A stretch of 64,000 nt of DNA from the NCBI RefSeq assembly GCF_008373755.1, contig NZ_VUJV01000003.1, positions 434,001-498,000 of the forward strand. The letters are read 5' to 3'. Position numbers and translations under genes: made by a program. Below the pieces are notes generated by a model. It did not search any database and was not told where the DNA came from. It worked only from the letters and a program-made list of their open reading frames with translations. Positions 27,989 through 38,758 of the stretch are shown piece after piece (the stretch's first letter is position 1; each line of letters opens with the position of its first letter). This DNA comes from Nocardioides humilatus (GTDB lineage Bacteria > Actinomycetota > Actinomycetes > Propionibacteriales > Nocardioidaceae).

Positions 27989-28516
27989 GTGACCGAGGCG
28001 GACCACGAGGCGACGCGGGAGGCGTGGAAGAAGCGCGCACCCCGGTGGCTCGACGACCGTCAGCAGCAGGCGTGGCGCGCACTCGTGCTCGGCACGACGC
28101 TGCTCTTCGACCGGCTCGACGACGACCTCCGCCAGCAGCACGACCTCTCCCTCGTCGACTACGAGATCCTCGTCCGGCTCTCCGAGTCGGGAGGCGAGCT
28201 GCGGATGGCCCAGCTCGCTGACTCCCTGGCCCACAGCCGCAGCCGGGTGACCCACACGGTCAAGCGGATGGAGGCCGACGGCCTGGTCTCGCGCTGCTCG
28301 GCGTCCGACGACGGCCGCGGCGTGATCTGCCGGATGACCGAGCGCGGTGACCTGATCCTGCGCAACGTCGCCCCCACCCACGTGGCCGGCGTGCGCGACT
28401 ACCTCGTCGACCTGGTCGACGACGCCGACTTCGCCGCCCTCGGGCGCGTCATGGACGCGGTCAGCGACCGGCTGATCGTCGACCACCCCGGCCGAGAGAT
28501 GCGCGACGGGCGGTAA
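27989..28516 (+). CDS. MarR family transcriptional regulator
   Basis: This 175-residue protein starts at a GTG 62 bp after the thiolase stop. The winged-helix core spans about 55-125: LSLVDYEILVRLSESGGELR, LADSLAHSRSRVTHTVKRME, DGLVSRCSASDDGRGV. The basic N-terminal 30 residues are longer than average. The wing motif DDGRGV matches MarR proteins. No operator is evident directly upstream. It may control the thiolase/thioesterase pair or the downstream beta-helix gene. Confidence 0.85.
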   Translation: MTEADHEATREAWKKRAPRWLDDRQQQAWRALVLGTTLLFDRLDDDLRQQHDLSLVDYEILVRLSESGGELRMAQLADSLAHSRSRVTHTVKRMEADGLVSRCSASDDGRGVICRMTERGDLILRNVAPTHVAGVRDYLVDLVDDADFAALGRVMDAVSDRLIVDHPGREMRDGR

Positions 28517-28551
28517 GCGAACGCTAAGCGGCCGCCACCAAGGTGGTGGTC

Positions 28552-30156
28552 ATGAAGCAGACCGCCCCGCACTCGACCTCCTCCCGCACCCGCATCGCCA
28601 CCGCGACGCTCGGCCTGCTGTCCACCGTCGGCGGCCTGGCGACACCTCTTCTCGCGCCGTCGGCGGCTGACGCCGCGGTCACGTGCCACAAGTACGTCGC
28701 GACGAGCGGATCTGACTCCAACCCGGGGACGAAGGCGGCGCCGTACCGCTCGCTCGGCGTGCTCTCCCTCAACCTCCAGCCCGGACAGGTCGGATGCCTC
28801 GTCGCCGGCCAGGTCTACAAGGCGCTCGGCGACGGCAACGGGATCATCAAGGGCAGCGGTACGGCGGGCTCGCCGATCGTCATCACGGCCGAGGGCCCGG
28901 GCACGACGTTGCAGGGTCAGATCGAGGTGCGCGACACCGCGCACGACGTCGACCTCACCGACCTGGACTTCGTCGGCTACCCGGGCAAGAAGGGTGCCGG
29001 GATCCTGATCCTCCGCGGCGACCGCGTGCGGCTGCTGCACAACGAGGTGTCCAACCCGTGGGGCAACTGCATCATCGGCGGCTTCCGCGACCAGCTCGAC
29101 CAGTCGCCCGCCGTGCGCGCCGACGACCTGCAGATCCGGTTCAACGAGATCCACGACTGCGGCACCTCACCGGGGATCACCTACGGCACCGGGGACCAGG
29201 GCGAGTCCGGGGCTCACGGCATCTACCTCAACCACACCGCCAACGCGCTGATCGACGAGAACATCATCCGGGACAACAAGTACCGCGGCCTCCAGCTGTG
29301 GCCGAGCAACGACGGCGCGCAGATCCACCACAACCTCTTCGCCCGCAACGCGACCCACCTCAACATCGGCAGCTCGCTCTCGTGCACGGGCGCGTGCCGT
29401 TCCAAGGCCAGTGTCGTGACCGGCACGCTCAAGTCCGAGAACACCGACGTCCGCGACAACATCTTCATCGAGCGGGTGACCGACTGGCGTCCAGAGCAGA
29501 ACCCCTCACAGGTCTACGGCTTCTTCCCGGCCGGGTCCCCCACCTACGGCAACGACATCCACCACAACTGCTTCGCTCCCGGCGACCCGGCCCTCACGGG
29601 CGACGGTTACGCGGCGCACGACAACCAGACGGTCAACCCGACCTTCGCAGGCGTTCGGCTCACGCCGGGCAGCGCCTGCATCGGCAAGGGGCCGGCTGCG
29701 ATTCAGCCGGACGGTGGCCACGGGGACCCGGTCTTCCGAGTGGACGCGACCGTGACCAACCCTGCTGGGATCACCCGGGGAGCAGGCGTGGTCAACACGA
29801 CCGGCGCCGACCAGACCGTGGCGAGCATCGTCGCTCCCGGACGCACGGTGAGCTACCGCGTGTCGGTCACCAACGCCGGCAACACGGTGGACAACTGGTC
29901 GTTCGCCGATCAGATCACCACCACGACGGGCTTCCGCTGGAACTGGTACCTCGCCGGCCGGGACGTGACGTCCCTGGTCCACTCGGGCAACCTGCTGCAG
30001 TCGGGGGTCGCGGCCGGCGCAACGGTCGACCTCGTCCTCAAGGTGACCGTCACCGAGGCGGCCTCGGGGACGGCGGTCTGGGCCCTGCACGGCGTGCACA
30101 ACCCGCTCCAGGACAAGATCCGCGACGTCGTCCGGATCCGGGTGACCCGTCGCTGA
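28552..30156 (+). CDS. Secreted right-handed beta-helix protein with a C-terminal beta-sandwich domain
   Basis: The ATG at 28552 lies 8 bp after AAGG and gives 534 residues. A signal peptide (about 10-42) ends near ADAAV. Residues 45-390 show beta-helix repeats: GSDSNPGTKAAPYRSL is the usual entry motif, then NEVSNPWGNCIIGG, NEIHDCG, HGIYLNHTANALIDENII and GLQLWPSNDGAQIHHNLF. The fold occurs in polysaccharide lyases, but no lyase triad is obvious. The last 120 residues (SYRVSVTNAGNTVDNW, GRDVTSLV, GVAAGATVDLVLKVTV) resemble the repeats in the secreted family at 434-4403. Confidence 0.8.
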   Translation: MKQTAPHSTSSRTRIATATLGLLSTVGGLATPLLAPSAADAAVTCHKYVATSGSDSNPGTKAAPYRSLGVLSLNLQPGQVGCLVAGQVYKALGDGNGIIKGSGTAGSPIVITAEGPGTTLQGQIEVRDTAHDVDLTDLDFVGYPGKKGAGILILRGDRVRLLHNEVSNPWGNCIIGGFRDQLDQSPAVRADDLQIRFNEIHDCGTSPGITYGTGDQGESGAHGIYLNHTANALIDENIIRDNKYRGLQLWPSNDGAQIHHNLFARNATHLNIGSSLSCTGACRSKASVVTGTLKSENTDVRDNIFIERVTDWRPEQNPSQVYGFFPAGSPTYGNDIHHNCFAPGDPALTGDGYAAHDNQTVNPTFAGVRLTPGSACIGKGPAAIQPDGGHGDPVFRVDATVTNPAGITRGAGVVNTTGADQTVASIVAPGRTVSYRVSVTNAGNTVDNWSFADQITTTTGFRWNWYLAGRDVTSLVHSGNLLQSGVAAGATVDLVLKVTVTEAASGTAVWALHGVHNPLQDKIRDVVRIRVTRR

Positions 30157-30180
30157 TCAGGTCTCCCCTGCGGGAGAGCC

Positions 30181-31863
<1,683 letters not shown>

Positions 31864-31942
31864 GTTGGCTGAGCCTACGGCCCGGCCCGGGCCGGGACCG
31901 GCTCGGGGTCGCCTCGCCGGTCCCGAGCGCCACCCGTCGGGC

Positions 31943-32419
31943 TCAGGCGGCGCCGGCCACGGCGGGCTGCGTGTCCTCGCTCGTCTCCCACGGGTCGACG
32001 ACCGCCACCCCATGCTGGTCCCGCTGGGCGTCGTCCTGCCCACCGTCGCGGCGGGCGTTGCCGACCGTCTTACTGAACGAGGTGACGCCTCGCGTCAGGT
32101 CGTGGCCGACCACGACCGCGTCGATCTCGAGCGCGGTCGCCTCCACTCCGTTGCGATCGAAGGTGCGCGCGGTGAGCCGCCCATGGACGATGACGGCGTC
32201 ACCGACGCGGAGCGAGCGCTTGCAGTGCTCACCGAGGACGCGCCAGGCGCTCACGCCGTACCACTGCGTCGCTCCGTCGACCCACTCCTGCCGGGTCCGG
32301 TTGAAGCGTCGGGGCGTGCAGCCGACGCGGAAGTTGGCCACGCTCGTGCCCGCGACCTCGCGCAGCTGGGGCTCGCTACCGATCCAGCCCTGGATGGTCA
32401 CCATCGTGTCGTTGATCAT
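31943..32419 (-). CDS. ssb: Single-stranded DNA-binding protein (SSB paralogue)
   Basis: The ATG at 32419 follows GGAGGA by 5 bp and gives 158 residues. MINDTMVTIQGWIGSEPQLR, then VANFRVGCTPRRFNRTRQEWVDGATQWYGV and VGDAVIVHGRLTART form the OB fold. The tail is Gly/Asp/Gln-rich but ends EDTQPAVAGAA, without the acidic DDDIPF-like tip used to recruit partners. It is therefore probably a secondary SSB (competence- or stress-type) rather than the replicative one. Confidence 0.85.
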   Translation of the reverse strand: MINDTMVTIQGWIGSEPQLREVAGTSVANFRVGCTPRRFNRTRQEWVDGATQWYGVSAWRVLGEHCKRSLRVGDAVIVHGRLTARTFDRNGVEATALEIDAVVVGHDLTRGVTSFSKTVGNARRDGGQDDAQRDQHGVAVVDPWETSEDTQPAVAGAA

Positions 32420-32437
32420 GTCTGTCCTCCGGTATCC

Positions 32438-32457
32438 CCGGTCGCCCTCGCGACCGG
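32438..32457. promoter_or_regulatory. Hairpin in the 5' leader of the SSB gene
   Basis: CCGGTCGC (32438-32445) pairs perfectly with GCGACCGG (32450-32457) over a 4-base loop, ending about 7 bp before the Shine-Dalgarno of ssb. It may be a leader hairpin affecting translation, or a protein operator. Nothing else is recognised in the 149-bp gap to the next gene. Confidence 0.4.
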
Positions 32458-32568
32458 ACACGACGGAGTTCACGCGAGGACCCCGACAACCAGCCGGGAC
32501 CGGCGATCCGCCTGTGGAGGAGCGAGGCCGCGCCGCCGCCCTGTGGACGGTGGGTGGCCTCGGACCGG

Positions 32569-34188
32569 CTACTGCTGCGCCTGGGCGAGGCCCGCGCGGA
32601 ACGCGGAGTAGGACGCCAGCACTCGATTGACCGGGACGACCACCTGCTGCCCGACCACCCGCGTCACGACCTCACGCAGCTCGGCATCGGCATCGTCGCC
32701 ACGGCGGCGCGCCGCTCCACCGACCAACGGTCGGAAGACGAGCCACAGCAGCAGTCCCAACGCCAGCCCGGCGCCGAGGACGATCGCCGCCAGCGGGACG
32801 CCCGACACCTCGGGAGCGTCGTCGACCGTGCCCTGCACGACGAGGAAGACCCACCAGCCGCCGCCGGCGAGGGCCGCCAGGAAGAGGAGCCACTGGAGGA
32901 GGCGCACCACGCCCACCCAACCCGGTACCCGGTCGGCTCGGAGGTCGACAGCAGACAGGCCGCGGTCCAGGGCGTCGTCGGTCTCCTCGAGCCGCGCGGT
33001 GGCGGCGTCGCGGACGGCCGACGCCCACGGTGCTGCAAGGCCCTGCGCCGTCTCGTCGGCCAGGGCGCGGATGCCGTTGTCGACCGATGCGCGCTGTACG
33101 GCGACGGCCTGCGGGGATCCCTGGTGGTAGCCGGAGAGCAGGTCGTCGGACCGTCGACGGCCCAGGCCCGCGACGACGGCGAAGGGCGGCCAGGCGATCG
33201 CACGTGCGGCCCGGGTGCGGACGGTGCGCTCGACGGCGGCCGCGATGGTCGGCACACCGGCCGCCTCGGCGACGCGCTCCTCGAGAGTCTGCGCCTGCGC
33301 GGTGCCGAGCTCGCGGGCGGCTGCGTCGCCGCCGGCCCGCTCGAGACGTCCGACAGCGGCGGTGACGTCGGCCTCGACCCGCACCGTCGTGCTGCGCTTC
33401 TGCTCGACGCGGGAGGCGACCTCCTGCCGCAGCTCCTCGACACCGATTCCGTGCCGGGCGCTCAGCGGGATCACCTTCACAGCCGACAGGCCGTCGGCCG
33501 CCAGCAACCGCTTGAGGTCGTCGACCATCCCCTGCCGCTTCTCGGGCGCGATGGTGTCGATGTGGTTGAGGACGACCAGCATCACCCCGGCGTGGGTGTT
33601 GTAGGGCGCCAGGTAGCGATCGTGGAGGGCTGCGTCGGCGTACTTCTGCGGGTCGACGACCCAGATCAGGAGGTCGGCGAGCTCGACGAGCCGGTCGACC
33701 TCGAGGTGGTGGGACACCTCGGTCGAGTCGTGGTCGGGCAGGTCCATGAGGACGACGCCTTCGAGCGCCTTGTCGTCGCGCTTGGTGTCGAGCATCGAGT
33801 CGCGCATCGTCTGGTGACGCGGCGGGATGCCGAGCCAGTCGAGCACCTCCGCAGCGCCCTCGCTCCCCCACACGCAGGCGGTGGCCCACGACGTGGTCGG
33901 ACGGCGGACGCCGGTCGAGGAAAGCTCCAGCCCGGTCAGCGCGTTGAACGTCGAGGACTTGCCCGAACCCGTGGCTCCGGCGATCGCCACGACGGTGTGG
34001 TGCGCCGACAGCCGCAGCCGCCCGGTCGCCCGCTCGACCGTCGCGATGGTCTCGTCGAGCAGCGTCTCATCGAGGCGCCCGCGAGCCGCCGCGACCGCCT
34101 TCTCGAGTCCCTGAAGCCGCGCGCCGATCGCGGTGCCTCGGGTGGCGATGTCACGCAGCTCGCGTGCGTCACCATCCGTCTGGGTCAC
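32569..34188 (-). CDS. Dynamin-like GTPase with C-terminal membrane segments (second of pair)
   Basis: The GTG at 34188 overlaps the stop of the upstream GTPase gene (GTGA), giving 539 residues. The G1 loop is AGATGSGKSS (about 70-79) and G3 is DLPDHDS (near 153). G4 is NHID. Two hydrophobic segments in the C-terminal half (LLQWLLFLAALAGGGWW and AAIVLGAGLALGLLLWLVF) anchor it in the membrane. The arrangement resembles the DynA/DynB or YfjP-like pairs of actinobacteria that act in septum formation. Membrane remodelling is inferred. Confidence 0.8.
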   Translation of the reverse strand: MTQTDGDARELRDIATRGTAIGARLQGLEKAVAAARGRLDETLLDETIATVERATGRLRLSAHHTVVAIAGATGSGKSSTFNALTGLELSSTGVRRPTTSWATACVWGSEGAAEVLDWLGIPPRHQTMRDSMLDTKRDDKALEGVVLMDLPDHDSTEVSHHLEVDRLVELADLLIWVVDPQKYADAALHDRYLAPYNTHAGVMLVVLNHIDTIAPEKRQGMVDDLKRLLAADGLSAVKVIPLSARHGIGVEELRQEVASRVEQKRSTTVRVEADVTAAVGRLERAGGDAAARELGTAQAQTLEERVAEAAGVPTIAAAVERTVRTRAARAIAWPPFAVVAGLGRRRSDDLLSGYHQGSPQAVAVQRASVDNGIRALADETAQGLAAPWASAVRDAATARLEETDDALDRGLSAVDLRADRVPGWVGVVRLLQWLLFLAALAGGGWWVFLVVQGTVDDAPEVSGVPLAAIVLGAGLALGLLLWLVFRPLVGGAARRRGDDADAELREVVTRVVGQQVVVPVNRVLASYSAFRAGLAQAQQ

Positions 34189-35933
34189 AGATGTCCTCCG
34201 GGGGATTTGGGCGTCGTCGCGGCGTAGCGGAGGTCGTCGACCCGCCGCGCAGCCGCGCGCAGCTGCTCGCCGGCGTCGGACGAGAGCTGCCACTGGTCAG
34301 CCGGTGCAACGTAACGGTTGCGCTCGCCGGCGAGCAAAGTTTCGATCCGCTGCTCGAGGGATGCGCGAGCCTTGTGGCGGAGCAGCCCGGCCGTGCCGGG
34401 GCCGAGGACCGTCTCGAGGAGCCGGACACCCAGCCGGAGCGACTCCGAGGCCGCGGCCGGTGGCTGCTCGCCGCCGAGGACCACCACCGCGAGGGCGACC
34501 GCGAGGCCGCGCACGCCGACCGCGAGGAAGCGGGCCGAGGCGCGGGCGTCGCCACTCTCGCTACGCACCAGCTCCTGGAGCTCGCCCTGCCAGGCCTGGA
34601 TCTCGGCGACGGCGCGGCGGCGCAGGTCGCGGGTCGCCCGCGAGAGGTCCTCGTTGGCCGCCTCGACCAGCTGGGCGCCGTACGTCGTCGACCGCCAGGC
34701 CACCGCAGCCCGGGCGGCGGCGGTCTCGCCGTGCTCGACGATCAGGGTCTCGAGACCGGTCTCGACCGCGACAGCGACCCGCTCGGCCTGCTGCGGCTTG
34801 CCCTTGATCGCGTTGACCAGTCGTTCGCGCACGAAGCCGACCCGCGCCTCCAGCGACTGGATCAGCTCGCCGCTGCCGACGAACTCCTGCCAGCGGGTGA
34901 GCAGGTCGCCGCGCATGAGGGTGCCGTCGGTGACGGCGGTGGTGAGGTGCTTGGTGACGATGTCGTACTGCCGCTCGACCAGGGTCGACAGGTCTCCGAT
35001 GGCGATCAGCTGCTCGTCAGCGGCATCGGCGAGCTGGTAGAGGCGCCGAGTCAGGATGCGGATCGAGCCGCCGACGGTCTGCTGGACGATCGCGTTGCGT
35101 GCGATCTTGTCGGCGGCGAGGGCCTCGAGCCACGACCGGATCTCCGCGACGTGAGCCGTCGGGAGCAGGCCCTCGTCGGTGACCTGTCCCTCGGGGACGG
35201 CGAAGAGAGGCGAGTCCTTGAGGCCGCGCGAGGCCATCATCCGTGCGAGGTGGCCCGACACGGTCTCGACCGCCTCGTCGGGCGTGCGGTCGAGCACCAG
35301 TGCCACCGAGGTCGAGCGCTCGGCGGCCATCTTGAGGTATTCCCACGGCACCTGGTCGCTGTAGCGCGCGGCCGACGTGACGAAGAGCCACAGGTCGGCA
35401 GCCGCGAGCAGCTGACCGGCGAGGATCCGGTTGCGCTCCTCGACCGAGTCGACGTCGGGCGCGTCGAGGATGGCGATGCCCTGGGGCACCGCCTCGGTCG
35501 CGACGAGCTGGATGCAGTCGTGGTCGTTGGTGGGGTGGGTGACGCGACGCAGGTCCGGCAGCAACCGGTCCTGGCCGAACCACTGCGCGTCGTCGGGATG
35601 GTGGGCGAGGACAGGCGACCGGGTCGTGGGCCGGAGCACGCCAGGAGCGGTGACCCGGTGACCGACGACCGTGTTGACGAGCGTCGACTTGCCGGCACCG
35701 GTCGAGCCGCCGACAACGGTGAGCAACGGTGCGTCCAGCGACATGAGTCGCGGGATGACGTAGTCCTCGAGCTGGTCGATGACCTGCTGCCGGTGCTCGC
35801 GCAGCCCTGCCACGCCGGGCAGGTCGAGCGGCAGAGCGGCCGTCTGCAGGGCGCCCCGCAGCCGCACGAGAGCGGTCAGCATGCGGCTGCCGGTCATCTC
35901 GTCGCGCTCGTTGTCCCTGGGGGACGTGCTCAT
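34185..35933 (-). CDS. Dynamin-like GTPase (first of pair)
   Basis: This 582-residue protein overlaps prsW by 4 bp (ATGA) and the second GTPase by 4 bp (GTGA). The P-loop is VGGSTGAGKST (74-84), the switch Thr lies in RPTTRSP (about 100-106) and G3 is DAPDVDS (near 155). A long helical region follows with a hydrophobic stretch GVRGLAVALAVVVLGG near 475, less convincing than in its partner. Tandem dynamin-like genes often form a hetero-oligomer, and the tight overlaps support co-assembly. Confidence 0.8.
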   Translation of the reverse strand: MSTSPRDNERDEMTGSRMLTALVRLRGALQTAALPLDLPGVAGLREHRQQVIDQLEDYVIPRLMSLDAPLLTVVGGSTGAGKSTLVNTVVGHRVTAPGVLRPTTRSPVLAHHPDDAQWFGQDRLLPDLRRVTHPTNDHDCIQLVATEAVPQGIAILDAPDVDSVEERNRILAGQLLAAADLWLFVTSAARYSDQVPWEYLKMAAERSTSVALVLDRTPDEAVETVSGHLARMMASRGLKDSPLFAVPEGQVTDEGLLPTAHVAEIRSWLEALAADKIARNAIVQQTVGGSIRILTRRLYQLADAADEQLIAIGDLSTLVERQYDIVTKHLTTAVTDGTLMRGDLLTRWQEFVGSGELIQSLEARVGFVRERLVNAIKGKPQQAERVAVAVETGLETLIVEHGETAAARAAVAWRSTTYGAQLVEAANEDLSRATRDLRRRAVAEIQAWQGELQELVRSESGDARASARFLAVGVRGLAVALAVVVLGGEQPPAAASESLRLGVRLLETVLGPGTAGLLRHKARASLEQRIETLLAGERNRYVAPADQWQLSSDAGEQLRAAARRVDDLRYAATTPKSPGGHL

Positions 35934-37051
35934 CGTTGGGGTACCACCTGTCCGGGGAAGGCGAATCCGGGACGGTTCGCCTGGATGCGCTCCAAGAAGT
36001 CCTGACCGCGGGCCTGCCAGTCCTTCGGCGCGGTGCCGCGCAGCAGTCGGTGATGCAGGAACCCGAGCTCGATGGCGGCCTGTTGATAGTCCCGCATCGC
36101 CTTCGCGGCCTGCTCACCGCCCTGGGTGCGGGCGTGACGACGCGCCACTCCCCTCGCCCGGAGGTCGACCAGCCAGCCGATGTCGGTCGCCGGGATGAGC
36201 CCGCGCGACGCGGCGTCGTCGAGGGCCGCCGTGAGCATCTGGCGCTCCCGGCTGCGGGCCCAGACGGCCAGGCAGATCATGCCGACGAAGGCGGGGACCA
36301 TGAGGACGAGGTAGGCGAGGGCGAAGCTGCCGAAGCCGAACACCGTCGAGGTGTTCCACGCCGCGTGCGCGGCGACCGCGCAGAGGTAGCCGCCGATCGG
36401 GGCGAGCACCTGGACGGCCCGGTTGCGCGACCCGACCGCGATGCCGAGACCGATGCCCGTGAAAGCCGTGAAGAGGGGGTGGGCGAACGGGCTGAACACG
36501 CAGCGCAGGACGAAGAGCGTCGTCACTCCCGCCACGCCCCCGGGCCCCGTGCCGTCGGTGCCGCCGTAGGCCGCGGCGAGATAGAGGATGTTCTCGGTGA
36601 AGGCGAAGCCGACCCCGACCAGGCCGGCGTAGACGAGGCCATCGAGGACACCGTCGAGCTCAGCGCGACGCCACCAGAGCAGCAGCAGGAGGAAGGCGCC
36701 CTTGCTGGCCTCCTCGGTCACCGGCGCGACGACCGCGAGCGAGGTCGTGTCGGTGATGCCGACGACGAAGCCGCCGATCCCCTGCACGACCAGCGCTGCG
36801 ATGGTCGCGACGAAGGCGCCCCACAGCAGCGCGTAGGCGAGCAGCAGCTTCGGCTCGGGCTCGTAGCGGTCGAGCCAGAGGTAGACGGCCACCACGGGGC
36901 CGACCGGGAGGGCGGCCAGGCCGGTCGCGAGGACCATGATCGTGGGGGCACCGGACAGCGCCAGGATCACCAGCATCAGGAGCGCGCCGACAGCCACCGC
37001 CACGGTCACCAAGACCGTGAAGGCAACGCTGTCGCGGCGGGCTCCGGGCAT
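35930..37051 (-). CDS. PrsW family intramembrane metalloprotease
   Basis: This 373-residue membrane protein has about eight hydrophobic segments. The catalytic motifs of PrsW/Abi-like proteases are present: TEEASK (112-117), FAFTENI (near 150) and HPLFTAFTG (near 198). The cytoplasmic tail (from about 280) is charged. In Bacillus PrsW cleaves an anti-sigma factor; the substrate here is unknown. It is first in an operon with two dynamin-like GTPases, an association suggesting a role in envelope stress or division. Confidence 0.85.
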   Translation of the reverse strand: MPGARRDSVAFTVLVTVAVAVGALLMLVILALSGAPTIMVLATGLAALPVGPVVAVYLWLDRYEPEPKLLLAYALLWGAFVATIAALVVQGIGGFVVGITDTTSLAVVAPVTEEASKGAFLLLLLWWRRAELDGVLDGLVYAGLVGVGFAFTENILYLAAAYGGTDGTGPGGVAGVTTLFVLRCVFSPFAHPLFTAFTGIGLGIAVGSRNRAVQVLAPIGGYLCAVAAHAAWNTSTVFGFGSFALAYLVLMVPAFVGMICLAVWARSRERQMLTAALDDAASRGLIPATDIGWLVDLRARGVARRHARTQGGEQAAKAMRDYQQAAIELGFLHHRLLRGTAPKDWQARGQDFLERIQANRPGFAFPGQVVPQR

Positions 37052-37113
37052 GTGCTCCAGCCTATCGGGGCGGTGCCTTGCGGCCGATCGCGCGTTCGCC
37101 AGGAGAAGTTACA

Positions 37114-38535
37114 GTGGATCGCGTGAACGACGCGCAGAAGGAGCCGAAGACCGAGAGCCACGACCCGAGCGTCCCGGAGGCCTACGCGGCCTTCATGCGC
37201 ACCGGGTGGGACGAGCGTGAGCTGGAGGTCGCGCAACATCCGATCTCGTCTCCCGCCTCCGCCCGGAGGGCGCGCCTGGCGGCCACCTTCCCCGGCGAGC
37301 GCCTGGTCCTGCCGGCGGGCACCTTCAAGGTCCGTTCCAACGACACCGACTACCGCTTCCGGTCCGACACCGCGCACACCTACTTCTCGGGCAACCAGAC
37401 CTCCGACGCCGTACTCGTCGTGGAGCCCGACGGTTCCTCGGTGCTCTACGCGCGACCCGGTTCGGGTCGCGACAGCGATGAGTTCTTCCGCGACCGGCAG
37501 TACGGCGCCCTGTGGGTCGGCCGCCGCGCTTCCCTCGGCGAGATCGAGGCCTCTCTCGGGCTGCCGGTGCGCCACCTCGACGAGCTCGCCGACGCGTTGT
37601 CGGTCTCGACCAAGACCCGCGTGCACCGCGGCGTCTCCGCCGAGGTCGACAAGCTCGTCGCTCCCGACGAGACGCTCGACACCGACCTCGCGCGCGTCGT
37701 CTCCGAGATGCGGCTCATCAAGGACGAGTGGGAGCTCGGCGAGCTCCAGACCGCGTGCGACATCACGACGCTCGGGTTCGAGGACTCCGTGCGCGAGTGG
37801 GATCGGGTGCTGGAGTTCGGCGAGCGCTGGCTTGAGGGCACCTTCTTCCGCCGCGCGCGAGCCATGGGCAACGACATCGGCTACGACTCGATCGTCGCCG
37901 GCGGCGCCCACGCCACCACGCTGCACTGGATCGAGAACACCGGCCGCATCGTCCCCGGCGAGCTCGCCCTCCTCGACATGGGCGTCGAGGGCCACAACCT
38001 CTACACCGCCGACGTCACCCGCACGATCCCGGTCAACGGCACCTACTCCCCGCTGCAGCGCGACCTCTACACACTCGTGCTCCGCGCTCAGGACGCCGGC
38101 ATCGCCGCACTACGACCCGGGCAGCCGTTCCTCGCCGGCCACGACGCCGCCATGGAGATCCTGGCCCACGGCCTCGCCGACCTCGGCCTGCTCCCCGTCT
38201 CCGCGGAGGAGGCGCTCGACCCCGAGTCGAAGGTCTATGCCCGCTGGACCCTCCACGGCACCAGCCACATGCTCGGCATGGACGTCCACGACTGCGGCCG
38301 CGCCGCCCCCGAGTCCTACCGCGACGGCATCCTCGCCGAGGGCATGGTCCTGACCGTCGAGCCCGGCCTCTACTTCCAGGAGGACGACCTGCTCGTCCCC
38401 GAGGAGCTCCGAGGCATCGGCATCCGGATCGAGGACGACGTCGTCGTCACCGCCGACGGCGTCCGCAACCTGTCGGCGGCCCTCCCCCGCGAGGCCGACG
38501 CCGTCGAGGAGTGGATGGCCCGCCTGCGCGGGTGA
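37114..38535 (+). CDS. pepP: Aminopeptidase P family Xaa-Pro aminopeptidase
   Basis: AGGAG at 37101-37105 is 8 bp before the GTG at 37114, so I take that start (473 residues). The N-terminal AMP_N domain includes TYFSGNQTSDAVLVVEPDG. The pita-bread catalytic domain has all metal ligands: LLDMGVEGHNLYTADVTRT (two Asp, D288 and about 299), HGTSHMLGMDVHD (His), LTVEPGLYF (Glu) and GIRIEDDVVVT (Glu). It removes N-terminal residues before proline using Mn2+. It is divergent from the PrsW operon. Confidence 0.93.
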   Translation: MDRVNDAQKEPKTESHDPSVPEAYAAFMRTGWDERELEVAQHPISSPASARRARLAATFPGERLVLPAGTFKVRSNDTDYRFRSDTAHTYFSGNQTSDAVLVVEPDGSSVLYARPGSGRDSDEFFRDRQYGALWVGRRASLGEIEASLGLPVRHLDELADALSVSTKTRVHRGVSAEVDKLVAPDETLDTDLARVVSEMRLIKDEWELGELQTACDITTLGFEDSVREWDRVLEFGERWLEGTFFRRARAMGNDIGYDSIVAGGAHATTLHWIENTGRIVPGELALLDMGVEGHNLYTADVTRTIPVNGTYSPLQRDLYTLVLRAQDAGIAALRPGQPFLAGHDAAMEILAHGLADLGLLPVSAEEALDPESKVYARWTLHGTSHMLGMDVHDCGRAAPESYRDGILAEGMVLTVEPGLYFQEDDLLVPEELRGIGIRIEDDVVVTADGVRNLSAALPREADAVEEWMARLRG

Positions 38536-38569
38536 ACCCGTCCCCGGATGGAATACTCGTCCGCGTCCA

Positions 38570-38643
<74 letters not shown>

Positions 38644-38708
38644 CTCAACGACGCGCCGACCCGGCGCGCCTCCGATGATCAACCGGCGTGCCGGGTGAAG
38701 ATGGCACT

Positions 38709-38749
38709 GGCCCCGGGGAGTATGAGCCCCCGGGGCCCAAAGCATTTTT
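38709..38749 (+). terminator. Intrinsic terminator between tRNA-Arg and adenosine deaminase
   Basis: GGCCCCGGGG (38709-38718) pairs with CCCCGGGGCC (38728-38737) around a 9-base loop, followed a few bases later by ATTTTT. It ends the rightward transcript after tRNA-Arg. It lies directly beyond the stop of the convergent deaminase gene and may serve it as well. Confidence 0.7.
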
Positions 38750-38758
38750 GAGAGCCGG

